From Pseudomonas sp. ANT_H4 (GTDB taxonomy: Bacteria; Pseudomonadota; Gammaproteobacteria; Pseudomonadales; Pseudomonadaceae), in assembly GCF_008369295.1 (NCBI RefSeq), contig NZ_VOBG01000002.1, positions 310,001 to 374,000 on the forward strand: 64,000 nt of DNA, in the 5' to 3' direction. Shown here piece after piece: positions 38,320 to 48,207 of the stretch (its first letter is position 1; every line of letters starts with the position of its first letter). The translations under genes were made by a program, and so were the position numbers. The notes beneath the pieces are model-generated. The model had not been told where the DNA came from and searched no databases. It saw only the letters and a list, made by a program, of their open reading frames with translations.

Positions 38320-39300
38320 ATGAGTATCGCCCTCAACGTCATCACCGGCTTTCTCGGCAGCGGCAAGACCACCTTGCTCAAACGCCTGCTGCAAGGCGAA
38401 AGCCTGGGCGACACGGCGTTGCTGATCAATGAGTTCGGTGACGTCGGAATCGACCATCTGCTTGTGGAGGAAGTGGCGCCAGACACGGTGTTGCTGCCCA
38501 GCGGTTGCGTCTGCTGCTCCATTCGTGGCGAGTTGAAAGACGCCCTGCTCGGGTTGTTGCAACGCCGCGAGCGCGGTGAGATCCCAGCCTTCAAACGGGT
38601 GATTCTGGAAACCACCGGCCTGGCTGACCCGGCGCCGATCCTCGCCACCTTGAACAACGACGTGCAACTGCGCGGGCGCTTTCATATTGGTCTGGTGGTG
38701 ACGTTGGTGGATGCCAGGCACGCCGCGTTGCAAGAGCGCCTGCACCCGGAATGGTTGGCGCAGGTGGCGGCGGCGGATCGCTTGTTGTTGAGCAAGACCG
38801 ATCTTGTCGACGACTGTGATCAGTTGCGCAAACACTTGCAGGCCCTGAATGCAGGCACGCCGATCCTTAACACCCATGAGGTCGACAGCGGCGATCAACT
38901 GCTGCTCGGTGAAGGGTTGCGCAGTTCGACACCCGCATTGGAAGTCAGCCGCTGGAAGCTGCATCAGGCCTCATCGACACCTTCGACCCATGGCGCGGCG
39001 CAAGTCTGCTGCCTGACCTTAGACCAGCCACTGGACTGGGTCGGCTTCGGGGTCTGGTTATCGATGCTGTTAAGATGCCACGGCGAACGTATTCTTCGCG
39101 TCAAAGGACTGCTCAACGTGAACGCAAGCTTGGCCCCTATCGTCATTCATGGCGTGCAGCATTGCCTGCATGCCCCGGTCCACTTGCCCGAGTGGCCGGG
39201 TACGGATCGCCAATCGCGCCTGGTGTTTATCTTGCGCGGCCTCGATCCGGCATTGTTGCGCCGCTCCTTTGAAGTCTTCTCTCGACGGTTCGCCGCATGA
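38320..39300 (+). CDS. CobW/P47K-family (COG0523) GTPase
   Basis: A 326-residue metallochaperone-type GTPase. Walker A GFLGSGKTTLL, the Zn-binding motif GCVCCS with adjacent Glu residues, ILETTGLADP and the G4-type SKTD are present; the C-terminal CobW domain follows (about 220-325). COG0523 members insert or deliver metal ions. Its stop overlaps the next start by 4 bp. A metal-dependent enzyme in the same operon (imidase fold, amide hydrolysis) is a plausible client, but this is inference. Confidence 0.88.
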   Translation: MSIALNVITGFLGSGKTTLLKRLLQGESLGDTALLINEFGDVGIDHLLVEEVAPDTVLLPSGCVCCSIRGELKDALLGLLQRRERGEIPAFKRVILETTGLADPAPILATLNNDVQLRGRFHIGLVVTLVDARHAALQERLHPEWLAQVAAADRLLLSKTDLVDDCDQLRKHLQALNAGTPILNTHEVDSGDQLLLGEGLRSSTPALEVSRWKLHQASSTPSTHGAAQVCCLTLDQPLDWVGFGVWLSMLLRCHGERILRVKGLLNVNASLAPIVIHGVQHCLHAPVHLPEWPGTDRQSRLVFILRGLDPALLRRSFEVFSRRFAA

Positions 39301-40469
39301 TTACTTTACGTGTCCTCGGCACTTCGGTGACTTTGCTTGAAGCCTTGCGTGTACGCGCCGAACAGGATCTGGGCATTCGCCTGGTCTACCAGGTGCACGA
39401 CGTCGAACAGGCCCAGCGCATCGCCGTGATGCAGCCCGACAGCTACGACCTGTACGACCAGTGGTTTCACAACGTCGACTTCGTCTGGCCGGCGCGGGCG
39501 ATCCAGCCCATCGATACCCGACGTATCGCCCTGTGGCATGAAATCAACGACCTGCCCAAGCGCGGTCGGTTGTCGGCCGGCGACCGCCTCGGCAGCGGCA
39601 GCGTGCCCAGCGAGCGCTTGTTTGTACAGCACGACGGCAGCCTTGGCAGCACCGTTACCGAACGCATCAGCATGCTGCCCCTGACCCACAACGTCGACAG
39701 TTTTGCTTATCGCCCTGAGCGTCTGCCCGAGGGTTTTAGCCGTGCCAATGAAAGTTGGGGCTGGCTGCTCGACCCGGCCTGGAGTGCCCGCGCCGCGCTG
39801 CAAAGTGATGCTGCCATTGGCGCTCTGGATGCTGCGCTGGCGGTGCAGGGTGCTGGCCTTGCGAGCTTCAAGGACATCGGCAACATGAGCATCGAAGAGA
39901 TCGATGTGCTGGCCGATATCCTGGTGCGCAAACAGAAGGAAGGCCACTTCGCCGCTTTCTGGTCCGATGATGAAGAAGCGGCGCAATTGATGCTCAGCCC
40001 CAGCATCGATATCCAGAGTCTGTGGTCACCCACTTTGATGCGCCTGCATCGGGCCGGGGTCAAATACCGTCTCGCGGTACCCAAGGAAGGCTATCGCGCC
40101 TGGTTTGGCGGCCTGTCCCTGTCGCGCCATGCCAAGGGGCCGGTGCTGGACGCCGCCTACGCCTATCTCAACTGGTGGCTCTGCGGTTGGCCCGGCGCGG
40201 TGATGGCTCGCCAGGGTTATTACATCGGTAACCCGGCTCGCAGTCGCGACCACTTGAGCAGCGCTGAATGGGACTACTGGTACGCAGGCCTGCCGGCCCG
40301 CGAGGAACTGCTGGGCAGCGATGGTTTGCCGCTGATCGACATCGGTGAAGTGCGCGATGGAGGCTCCTACGAGCAGCGCATGGGGCATATCGCGGTGTGG
40401 AACTCGGTGATGGATGAACACAACTACCTGGTGCGGCGCTGGGGCGATTTCATGCGGGCACGGATGTAA
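39297..40469 (+). CDS. PotD-like solute-binding-fold protein lacking a signal peptide
   Basis: A 390-residue protein of the ABC polyamine/organic substrate-binding fold. It begins MITLRVLGTSVTLLEALRVR, which is where the mature part of related periplasmic proteins begins, and no hydrophobic leader precedes it; the start overlaps the CobW stop (ATGA). Other segments are DSYDLYDQWFHNVDFVW and WWLCGWPGAVMARQGYY. No membrane or ATPase partner is encoded nearby. It may be a cytosolic binding protein or enzyme-associated factor. Family call is firm, function is not. Confidence 0.78.
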   Translation: MITLRVLGTSVTLLEALRVRAEQDLGIRLVYQVHDVEQAQRIAVMQPDSYDLYDQWFHNVDFVWPARAIQPIDTRRIALWHEINDLPKRGRLSAGDRLGSGSVPSERLFVQHDGSLGSTVTERISMLPLTHNVDSFAYRPERLPEGFSRANESWGWLLDPAWSARAALQSDAAIGALDAALAVQGAGLASFKDIGNMSIEEIDVLADILVRKQKEGHFAAFWSDDEEAAQLMLSPSIDIQSLWSPTLMRLHRAGVKYRLAVPKEGYRAWFGGLSLSRHAKGPVLDAAYAYLNWWLCGWPGAVMARQGYYIGNPARSRDHLSSAEWDYWYAGLPAREELLGSDGLPLIDIGEVRDGGSYEQRMGHIAVWNSVMDEHNYLVRRWGDFMRARM

Positions 40470-40621
40470 GTAGGCAGCGATCTGTCGCCAAATTAATGAC
40501 AGTAAATCTCCCGTGTTTATTAGGTTTACTTCTGCTCGCTGACAGCTAATCTGGATCGATCAAATGTTCTTAATGAAAAGACATTTACTTGACGGCAGGT
40601 CTGTAGTCGCGAGGGACGCGT

Positions 40622-43012
40622 ATGACGACGGGACGTTTCGGCTGGAGGGGACAGGCGCTGCCAGAGGGGAGGCGGATGAGGTGGCGCCACTCGTTTCAGA
40701 CACGACTTGCCGCGGTGTTGGCCTTGCTGCTGTTGGTGGTGGTGGGTGCGGTGTATTTCGCGGTGAAGGCGGCCACCACTAGCGCCGTGGAAAACCAGGC
40801 TCAGGTGCAACTGGAAACCGGCAGCCGAGTGTTCGAACGCCTGCTGGACTTGCGCGGGCGCCGTCTTCAATACGGCCTGGACTGGCTCACGGTAGACGCG
40901 CAATTTCGCCAGGCTGTCGCCGAGGGCCGCACGGCAGACATCCTTGCTGCACTGCAGCGCCATGGCACCGGCATCCGCGCCAGCGAGGTGTTTGTGCTGG
41001 GGCTCGATGGGCAAGTTATCGTCAGTACCCTGCAAGGCGTTCCCCAGGGGCAGGCCTTTCCCTTTACCGATGCGTTGCGCCGGGCGCGGCGCAGCTCCCT
41101 GCAAATGTTGATCGTTGCTCTGGCCGGTCAGCCTTATCTGCTGGTCCAGGAAGAAGTCGTTGATTCACTGCCCATCGCCCGCGTGGTCATGGGCTTTGCC
41201 ATGGACGAGATTTTCGCCAGCGAACTGCGCTCCATGAGCAACCTGGAAGTGTCGTTCATGACGCTGCAGAACGACCAGCCCGGTACGCTGTTCAGCACGC
41301 AGCCAGCGGCCGACCGGGCAAGCATCATCAGCATGCTGCAAGGTTCACGGATCAACCCGATGGCGCAGATGAGCCTGTTTCACGGCCAGCGCTTTCTCAG
41401 CCAAACCTTGCTATTGGCCAATACCGGTGACGGCGGGCAGGTGATGGTGCTGCTGCAAAGCCCTCTGGACCACGCATTGCAATCCTTCGCGCCCCTTGAT
41501 CGGCAATTTCTCGGCATCGCGTTGGCGGCGTTGCTGGTGTCACTGGTCTGGGCGTTGTTCATGGCGCGGCGGGTGTCGCGCCCGCTCAATGCGCTGGTGC
41601 AAGCTGCCGAACGCATCGGCGCTGGCGACTATCGCTCGCCGGTGGTGGTGCGTAGTAACGATGAGTTTGGCCTGCTGGCCCGGGCCTTCAACGCCATGCA
41701 AAGTGGCATCGCCGTGCGCGAACGACAGTTGGCCCACAACGCCTTGCACGACCCGCTGACCGGCCTGCCCAACCGCGCGCTGGCCATGGAGCGCTTGGGC
41801 AGCGCCATCAGCGCCCGGCGGCCGGTGGTGTTGCTGTACCTGGGCATTGAAAATTATCGGGTGATCAACGAGGGATTTGGCCCACAGGGTGTCGAAGAAA
41901 TGATGCGCGAAGCCAGCCGCTGCCTGCTGTCGAGCCTGTCAGCCAGCGATACGGCAGCGCGGATCACCGGCAGCGAATTCTTGCTGTTGCTGGAAAACAC
42001 CGAGATCGACCGCGCCGTGGCTCGGGCCGACCGGTTGTACGGCCTGTTGACGGAGCCGCAGCGCATTGGTAACGATGAGCTCAGGCATGAAGTGAGTATC
42101 GGCATCGCCGCTTATCCTGCCGATGGCCAGCAGGTCGAGGAGCTGATCAGCCGCGCGGCCATTGCTCGCCACGATGCGGCGGCATTGCCTGGCCACTTGC
42201 AGATCTACCAACAGGACCGCGACCTGGCCCATCAGCGCCAGATCAGCCTGATCCGCGACCTGCGCCGGGCGGTGGTCGAGCGCGAGCTGTTCCTGTGTTA
42301 TCAGCCCAAACTGGACTTGAACCACGGCCATGTGCGCCAGGCCGAAGCGTTATTGCGCTGGCAGCACCCGACCCTGGGCCTGGTCTCGCCCGCTGAGTTC
42401 ATTCCCCTCGCTGAGCGCACCGGTAGCATGTCCAGCCTGACCCACTGGGTGATAGAAGAGGCCATTCGCCAACTGGCCGAGTGGGACCATCGGGGCCTGC
42501 AGGTGCAGTTGTCGGTGAATATCTCGGTGGATGACCTGGCGGATGATGGTCTGGCGCTGCGCGTCACCGATTTGCTGGGGCAGTACTCGGTATTGGCCGA
42601 GCAACTGATTTTCGAAATTACCGAAAGTGCGATCATGCACAACCCGGAGCAGGCGCTGCGGGTTCTGGAGCAACTGCGTGGTTGTGGTATCAGCCTGTCG
42701 GTGGACGACTTCGGCACTGGCTACTCGTCCCTGGCTCAACTGCAACGCTTGCCGGTGCAGGAACTGAAAATCGACCAGTCCTTCGTGCGTAATCTGGACA
42801 GCGCCAGCGGCGATGGGGTAATCGTGCGCTCGACCATCGAGATGAGCCACAACCTGGGGCTCAAGGTGGTGGCCGAAGGGGTGGAGTTCGAGCCCAGCCT
42901 GAAACTGCTCAGGCAATGGAAGTGCGACACCGCCCAGGGCTACTTGATCAGCCGACCGTTGAATGCCATGGCGTTTGAGATCTGGATGCGCCGCGAGCAT
43001 ATGCAGGTGTAA
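40622..43012 (+). CDS. Membrane EAL phosphodiesterase with degenerate GGDEF
   Basis: A 796-residue protein: transmembrane segment (about residues 30-48), periplasmic cache-like sensor domain (about 55-285), second membrane segment (about 290-310), HAMP, then GGDEF and EAL domains. The GGDEF motif reads GSEF (in ITGSEFLLLL), so cyclase activity is unlikely. EAL residues look intact: EALLRW, EITES, DDFGTGYSS, KIDQSF and AEGVE. It would therefore degrade c-di-GMP in response to an outside signal. The ATG at 40622 is preceded by GAGGGACG. Confidence 0.9.
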   Translation: MTTGRFGWRGQALPEGRRMRWRHSFQTRLAAVLALLLLVVVGAVYFAVKAATTSAVENQAQVQLETGSRVFERLLDLRGRRLQYGLDWLTVDAQFRQAVAEGRTADILAALQRHGTGIRASEVFVLGLDGQVIVSTLQGVPQGQAFPFTDALRRARRSSLQMLIVALAGQPYLLVQEEVVDSLPIARVVMGFAMDEIFASELRSMSNLEVSFMTLQNDQPGTLFSTQPAADRASIISMLQGSRINPMAQMSLFHGQRFLSQTLLLANTGDGGQVMVLLQSPLDHALQSFAPLDRQFLGIALAALLVSLVWALFMARRVSRPLNALVQAAERIGAGDYRSPVVVRSNDEFGLLARAFNAMQSGIAVRERQLAHNALHDPLTGLPNRALAMERLGSAISARRPVVLLYLGIENYRVINEGFGPQGVEEMMREASRCLLSSLSASDTAARITGSEFLLLLENTEIDRAVARADRLYGLLTEPQRIGNDELRHEVSIGIAAYPADGQQVEELISRAAIARHDAAALPGHLQIYQQDRDLAHQRQISLIRDLRRAVVERELFLCYQPKLDLNHGHVRQAEALLRWQHPTLGLVSPAEFIPLAERTGSMSSLTHWVIEEAIRQLAEWDHRGLQVQLSVNISVDDLADDGLALRVTDLLGQYSVLAEQLIFEITESAIMHNPEQALRVLEQLRGCGISLSVDDFGTGYSSLAQLQRLPVQELKIDQSFVRNLDSASGDGVIVRSTIEMSHNLGLKVVAEGVEFEPSLKLLRQWKCDTAQGYLISRPLNAMAFEIWMRREHMQV

Positions 43013-43029
43013 CGGCACACAATCGACCC

Positions 43030-43060
43030 GTGGCGAGGGAGCTTGCTTCCTCGCCACAGG
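43030..43060. repeat. Single REP, family 3
   Basis: GTGGCGAGG and CCTCGCCAC around AGCTTGC, just after the EAL gene. Confidence 0.7.
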
Positions 43061-43076
43061 GGGGTAGGGCAAGCAC

Positions 43077-43115
43077 AAAAAAAGGCGGCTACCCTGAGGT
43101 AGCCGCCTTTGTTTT
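43077..43115. terminator. Bidirectional terminator between the EAL gene and gcd
   Basis: AAAGGCGGCTACC (43081-43093), loop CTGA, GGTAGCCGCCTTT (43098-43110), with an A run before and a T run after. Serves both convergent genes. Confidence 0.9.
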
Positions 43116-43129
43116 ACCGCCAGTCCCGC

Positions 43130-45541
43130 TTAATCCGGCAGTTTAAACGCCATCACATAGTCACCCTGCTTGGTGCCCAGGGAGCCGTGACCGCCGGCCA
43201 TGACCAGCACGTATTGCTTGCCGTCCTTGCCGGTGTAGGTCATCGGTGTGGTTTGGGCGCCTGCTGGCAGGCGGCCTTCCCACAACTGCTTGCCGTTTTT
43301 CACGTCATAGGCACGCAGGTACTGGTCGAGGGTACCGCTGAGGAAGGCCACGCCACTGGCAGTGGTGAAAGGCCCGCCCATGCTTGGTACGCCCATGCTC
43401 AACGGGAGCGGAACCGGCGAGTTGTCACGCACGGTGCCGTTCTTGTGCATCCAGATGGTTTTGTGGGTGGTCAGGTCGACCGCCGCCACGTAACCCCAGG
43501 CAGGTGCCTGGCACGGCAGGCCGATCGGCGACAGCATCGCTTCCAGGACGACGCCATACGGAGTGCCTTTGTTTGGCTGCACGCCTTCGGTTTCGCTGAC
43601 CCGTGGGCCCTGGGCGGCGATTTTTTCCGCCGGGATCATGGTCGACTTGAACGCCATGTAGCTTGGGTTGACGAAGGCGATCTGACGCACTGGGTCAACC
43701 GAGATGCCGCCCCAGTCGAACACACCAAAGTTGCCTGGATAAACGATCGAGCCTTGCAGCGACGGCGGAGTAAACGGGCCATCGTAGCGCAGGGACTTGA
43801 AGTCGATCCGGCAGAGCATTTGGTCGAACGGGGTCACGCCCCACATGTCACGCTCCTTGAGGGGCGGTGGCATGAAGTTCAGGTCCGACTTGGGTTGGGT
43901 TGGTGAGGTGTGATCGCCAGCCACAGCGCCTTGCGGCACAGGGATTTCATTGATCGGCACCACTGGCTCGCCGGTCGCACGGTCCAGCACGTAAATGCTG
44001 CCTTGCTTGGTCGATGTCATGACGGCTTGTTTCACGCCAGCGGCGGTCTTGATGTCGATCAGGCTTGGCTGGCCGCCCACGTCCATGTCCCACAGGTCAT
44101 GGTGCGTGAACTGGTAGTGCCAGCGCACGTGGCCGGTGTCGATGTCCAGGGCAGTGAGGCCGGCGGCATGCAGTTCCGAGGCAGGAGTGCGATAGCCACC
44201 GAACTGGTCCGGGGTCTGGTTGCCCATTGGCAGGTAGAGCATGCCGAGCTTTTCATCGACTGCGAACATCGACCACATGTTGGGCGAGTTGCGGGTGTAG
44301 GTCTTGCCTTCGGCAATCGGCGTGGTGTCGTCCGGATTGCCGCTGTCCCAGTTCCACACCAGTTTGCCGGTGTGTACGTCGAACGCGCGGATCACGCCGC
44401 TTGGCTCGTCGATGGAAACGTTGTCGGTAACGTGACCGCCAATCACCACCAGGTTTTTGGTGACCGCAGGTGGCGAGGTGGAGTAGTAACCACCGGGTGC
44501 GAAGGTGCCGATGTTGGCGCCCAGGTCGACCTGGCCCTTGTCGCCGAAGTCTTCGCACATCTTGCCGGTGTCGGCGTTCAGGGCGATCAGGCGGGTGTCG
44601 GCGGTCGGCAGGAAGATCCGGCGTGGGCAAGCGTTGGCGGTCGGCGCAGCAGCGTCGGTGGCCGGGCTTTGCTCGGTGGCGGCATAGGCGGCGTCATCGT
44701 GATACGAAACGCCACGGCAGGTCATGTGCGCCCAACCCTTGAAGTTCTCGGCTTTTTGCGTCGAGAGCTTCGGATCGAAACGCCAGATTTCCTTGCCAGT
44801 GTCCGGATCAAGGGCAATCACCTGGCTGTGGGGCGTGCACACGTAGAGCATGCCGTTGACTTTCAGCGGGGTGTTTTCCGCGGTGGTTTCACCGGGATCG
44901 CCTGGGCCAGGAAGATCGCCGGTGCGATAGGTCCAGGCTGGTACCAGCTTGTGAGCGTTTTGCGGGGTGATCTGCGCCAGCGGCGAGTAACGGTCACCGA
45001 AGGCCGAGCGGCCGTAGGAATTCCAGTCGCCATCGGGTTGGGTCGGCGCGGCGTTGGCCATGCCCGGTACCGCATCACGGTCCAGTTGGCCTTTGATTTC
45101 ACCAGGGTTGGTGAATTGGCTGGCCAAGGCGGCGGCGCCGGCCAACACCACGGCCACGCTCAGCGCGCCGGTGCCCAGCGGGGCCGTTTGGCCACGCAGC
45201 AATGGGCGACGGAACCACGGCAGCAGCATGACGATGCCCAGTGCAAACAACAGGGCCAGGCGCGGCACCAGTTGCCACCAGTCCAGGCCGACTTCCCATA
45301 GCGCCCAGACGGTGCTGGCAAACAGCACCAGCGCGTACAGGCCCAGGGCGGCGCGACGTGTGGCCAGCAGCAGGATGCCGGTCAGGGTGAGGCCAATACC
45401 GGCCAGCAGGTAGTACAGCGACCCGCCGAGCAGACTCAGCTTGATACCCCCGGCCAGCATGGCCAGGCCCATTATCAGCAGCAAAATCCCCAGCAGCCTG
45501 GGCAGCAGGCGGCTTGGACTCGAAGCACCATCAGCGCTCAT
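43130..45541 (-). CDS. gcd: PQQ-dependent glucose dehydrogenase, membrane-bound
   Basis: An 803-residue quinoprotein that oxidises glucose to gluconate in the periplasm and passes electrons to ubiquinone. Five N-terminal membrane segments (about residues 15-145) precede the PQQ-binding propeller; characteristic stretches are GDWNSYGRSAFGDRYSPL and HTSPTQPKSDLNFM. The start at 45541 (MSADGASSPSRLLP) has GGAG 9 bp upstream; an upstream ATG at 45574 gives 11 extra residues. Divergent regulatory DNA lies between it and the TonB receptor gene. Confidence 0.96.
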   Translation of the reverse strand: MSADGASSPSRLLPRLLGILLLIMGLAMLAGGIKLSLLGGSLYYLLAGIGLTLTGILLLATRRAALGLYALVLFASTVWALWEVGLDWWQLVPRLALLFALGIVMLLPWFRRPLLRGQTAPLGTGALSVAVVLAGAAALASQFTNPGEIKGQLDRDAVPGMANAAPTQPDGDWNSYGRSAFGDRYSPLAQITPQNAHKLVPAWTYRTGDLPGPGDPGETTAENTPLKVNGMLYVCTPHSQVIALDPDTGKEIWRFDPKLSTQKAENFKGWAHMTCRGVSYHDDAAYAATEQSPATDAAAPTANACPRRIFLPTADTRLIALNADTGKMCEDFGDKGQVDLGANIGTFAPGGYYSTSPPAVTKNLVVIGGHVTDNVSIDEPSGVIRAFDVHTGKLVWNWDSGNPDDTTPIAEGKTYTRNSPNMWSMFAVDEKLGMLYLPMGNQTPDQFGGYRTPASELHAAGLTALDIDTGHVRWHYQFTHHDLWDMDVGGQPSLIDIKTAAGVKQAVMTSTKQGSIYVLDRATGEPVVPINEIPVPQGAVAGDHTSPTQPKSDLNFMPPPLKERDMWGVTPFDQMLCRIDFKSLRYDGPFTPPSLQGSIVYPGNFGVFDWGGISVDPVRQIAFVNPSYMAFKSTMIPAEKIAAQGPRVSETEGVQPNKGTPYGVVLEAMLSPIGLPCQAPAWGYVAAVDLTTHKTIWMHKNGTVRDNSPVPLPLSMGVPSMGGPFTTASGVAFLSGTLDQYLRAYDVKNGKQLWEGRLPAGAQTTPMTYTGKDGKQYVLVMAGGHGSLGTKQGDYVMAFKLPD

Positions 45542-45956
45542 AAGTGTGTTCTCCGTGACGTTCAAATGTTTCAAATGTTGTAGTCCCGTGCATGTTCACT
45601 GTAGATGACGATTCAGCACGGGCTTGGTTCAGCTTTAAAAAGCTCTGTTTGGCTTTTTTTCTCCAAAAAGCGCGCAAAACACTGCTCGCGAGTTATTCGA
45701 TGGCGCTCTGTCTTTGAAAGACAGCGCTGTCCAGGGGCTGGATACATCGTTCAGGGGGCGACATCGAAAGGGATAAACCGCGTTCAGAAAGGTGGAGAAG
45801 GGTGATGAAACGTTTCAGTTTGTTGCCAGCAAGGATAAAGCGCCTGCTCTGGGAGAGAAAGGGGCATTCGCAAGATGGATCGTTTCGGATTTGGTAACAG
45901 TGAGGTGAAAGGTTGATATTTGTGGCGAGCGGGCAAGCCCGCTCGCCACAGTGGAT
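45542..45956. promoter_or_regulatory. gcd upstream region with inverted repeat and REP
   Basis: 415 bp without a gene. It holds a short direct repeat (TTCAAATGTT, 45561-45578), an inverted repeat CCCGTGC (45585-45591) / GCACGGG (45616-45622) about 45 bp before the gcd start, and a perfect REP palindrome at 45921-45950. No promoter hexamers are assigned. Confidence 0.5.
45921..45950. repeat. REP palindrome, family 3, after the TonB receptor gene
   Basis: TGTGGCGAGCGGGC / GCCCGCTCGCCACA, perfect 14-bp arms around AA; it may serve as a terminator of the receptor gene. Confidence 0.85.
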
Positions 45957-47987
45957 TTAGAAGGTAGTACGCACGCCGAACTCAACACTACGTCTTGGCG
46001 CTGGCGCAATATCGCGCAGGATTGAGCTGGCATAGCGCACGGTCTGGTTGGTCAGGTTTTCGCCGTTGACGAAGGCCAGCCACTGGCTACCACCGACATT
46101 GAAGCGATAGCCGGCGCTGGCACCCAGGGTGGTGTAGCCGTCGGTGCCGCTTTCGTTGTCGGGCACCCGGCCTTGGCCTGCGGCGTGTTCGATGTCGATC
46201 CGTGCCTGCCAGCGGTCCAGTTCCCATAGCAGGCCGCTGTTCAAGCGCAATGGCGCAATGCGCGGCAAGGCTTCGCCGGTATCGAGGTTGGTGGCGCGGG
46301 TGTAATCACCCGACAGTTCCAGGGCGAACTTGCCGTAGGCACCTTCGCCCAGCTTCCAGTGATCCTGGGCTTCAAAACCGGCGAAACGGGCGCGCACGCC
46401 GGAGTATTTGTACTCAGGGATGCCGCCAGCGTCTTCCTTGTCTTCGTCGTTCAAGGTCCGCCCACTGCCCAGCAAGCCGATGTAGTTGGAGAAGTGGCTG
46501 TAGAACACCCCGAAGCTGCCCTTGTGGGTGCCGTTGTCAAAGCGCAGGGCCAGGTCGCTGGAGACGGCTTTTTCTTTCGACAGGTTGGCGTCGCCCACTT
46601 CATACGTGCCGGTGGCAACGTGGGCACCGTTGGCATACAGCTCGTAGAAGGTCGGGGCGCGTTCGGTGTAGCTCAGGGTGGCGGCCAGGGACCAGATCGG
46701 CGTTAGGGTATACACCGCGCCGGACGACAGGCTGCCGGCGGTGAAGCTGTTGGAACTGTCGGCACTGGCGAAGCGCTCGTTGCCTTTGCCGTCCGGGTCG
46801 ACCGTGGTGTGTTCCAGCCGCCCGCCCAGGCTCAGTTTCAGGCGTTCGGTGGCCTGCATTTCTTCGAGGATAAACAGCGCGCCGGCATTGGTGTCGGTTT
46901 GCGGTACGAAGGCTTCTTCGCCCAGCGCGGAAAACTCATTGCGACTGACCTGGGCGCCAATCACCCCGTTGAATGGTCCGATGGGCAGGTGCCGCGCCTC
47001 GATCCGCGCCTCATAACCCTTGTTCTTGAAGGTGGTGCCGGTTTCGCCACCTTCGATTTCCCGATGTTCGTAGTCGGTGTAACCGGCATCGAGTTTCACC
47101 GAAGTGAAGGGGCCTTGCAGGTTACGGATCTCGGATGCGAAGGCGTAGTGATCCTGCTTCATGCGGATGCGCACGTCCTGTTCGGCGGGCGAGCCGTAGT
47201 TGCTGTCGTAGTTGCTGTAGGAAAGTCCAGCGTAACCATCGTCCCAGGTGTAGGAACCGCCGAGCGCACCGCCGTCCTGACGCCCGTCGCTGTTGCCCAG
47301 CCGGCCGCGCTTGCCATCACCATTATCACTTGGCGCGGCGTGGCGGCTGCGGGCGTAGCCTGGGATTTTCAGGTCGTTGAATTGCCGGGAGTTGGCGTCC
47401 AGGTGCAAGGCGAAGCTGCCGTTGCCGGCTTCCAGTTTGCCGGCGCTGCTGCGGGTGGTGTCGGCGCCGCCGTAGCGCAATTCACCGGCACCGTGGATGC
47501 CTTCGATGGCTTCGGTGGGGATGCGGTTGTCGAAGGTGTTGACCACGCCACCGATGGCACTGCCGCCGTAGAGCAGGGCGGCCGGGCCACGGACAATTTC
47601 GATGCGTTCGACGTTGACCGGGTCCAGCGGTACAGCGTGGTCATAGGACAGCGACGAGGCATCTAGCGCGCCAACGCCGTTACGCAGGATGCGAATGCGG
47701 TCACCGTCCTGGCCCCGAATGATCGGACGGCTGGCGCCCGGGCCGAAGTAGGACGACGACACGCCGGGCTGCTTGTTCAAGGTTTCACCGAGGCTGCCTT
47801 TTTGTTGCAGGGTCAGGTCGTCGCCTTCCAGCACGGTGGTGGGCGAGGCGAGTTGTTCGCTGCCCAGCGGGTTGCCGGTGATGACTTGAGGTTGCAGCTC
47901 CAGGGCATGGGCTTCGCTGCTGATCAACAGCGCGGCAGCTACGGGGGTAAGGCGCCACAGCAATGGACGGGGAGATGAGCTAGACAT
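45957..47987 (-). CDS. TonB-dependent outer-membrane receptor, ZnuD-like
   Basis: A 676-residue TonB-dependent receptor: signal peptide (about 1-28, ending EAHA), plug domain (about 35-160: [40 protein letters not shown]) and a 22-strand barrel ending FGVRTTF. The long segment [16 protein letters not shown] resembles ZnuD-type loops. A Zur-box-like palindrome lies 84 bp upstream, and the neighbourhood resembles PA0779-PA0781 of P. aeruginosa. Zinc (or zinc complex) import is therefore likely; haem or other siderophore import is the alternative. Confidence 0.85.
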   Translation of the reverse strand: MSSSSPRPLLWRLTPVAAALLISSEAHALELQPQVITGNPLGSEQLASPTTVLEGDDLTLQQKGSLGETLNKQPGVSSSYFGPGASRPIIRGQDGDRIRILRNGVGALDASSLSYDHAVPLDPVNVERIEIVRGPAALLYGGSAIGGVVNTFDNRIPTEAIEGIHGAGELRYGGADTTRSSAGKLEAGNGSFALHLDANSRQFNDLKIPGYARSRHAAPSDNGDGKRGRLGNSDGRQDGGALGGSYTWDDGYAGLSYSNYDSNYGSPAEQDVRIRMKQDHYAFASEIRNLQGPFTSVKLDAGYTDYEHREIEGGETGTTFKNKGYEARIEARHLPIGPFNGVIGAQVSRNEFSALGEEAFVPQTDTNAGALFILEEMQATERLKLSLGGRLEHTTVDPDGKGNERFASADSSNSFTAGSLSSGAVYTLTPIWSLAATLSYTERAPTFYELYANGAHVATGTYEVGDANLSKEKAVSSDLALRFDNGTHKGSFGVFYSHFSNYIGLLGSGRTLNDEDKEDAGGIPEYKYSGVRARFAGFEAQDHWKLGEGAYGKFALELSGDYTRATNLDTGEALPRIAPLRLNSGLLWELDRWQARIDIEHAAGQGRVPDNESGTDGYTTLGASAGYRFNVGGSQWLAFVNGENLTNQTVRYASSILRDIAPAPRRSVEFGVRTTF

Positions 47988-48070
47988 CGGTTATTCCTTG
48001 GCAAGCGGCGCACATACGCACGCCCTGAGTCGAAAAGAGAAGGATGAAGACGGTAATTTTGATAGCTATA

Positions 48071-48083
48071 GTTACAATATAAC
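48071..48083. promoter_or_regulatory. Zur-box-like operator before the TonB receptor gene
   Basis: GTTACAATATAAC is close to the palindromic core GTTATANTATAAC seen at Zur sites of pseudomonads; one position breaks symmetry. It lies between the receptor gene (start 47987, minus) and the DUF2132 gene (start 48208, plus). Confidence 0.65.
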
Positions 48084-48207
48084 ATTACTTTCCTCTCTGA
48101 GGATGGGAACTTTTTTCAAGGGCTATAGTGAAGGCATCGCTTCCACCGGCATCGCCCCTCGGCTAAGGTGCGCGGCTTCATTCTTGAATTCTTGGCAAAG
48201 GCCCGGC

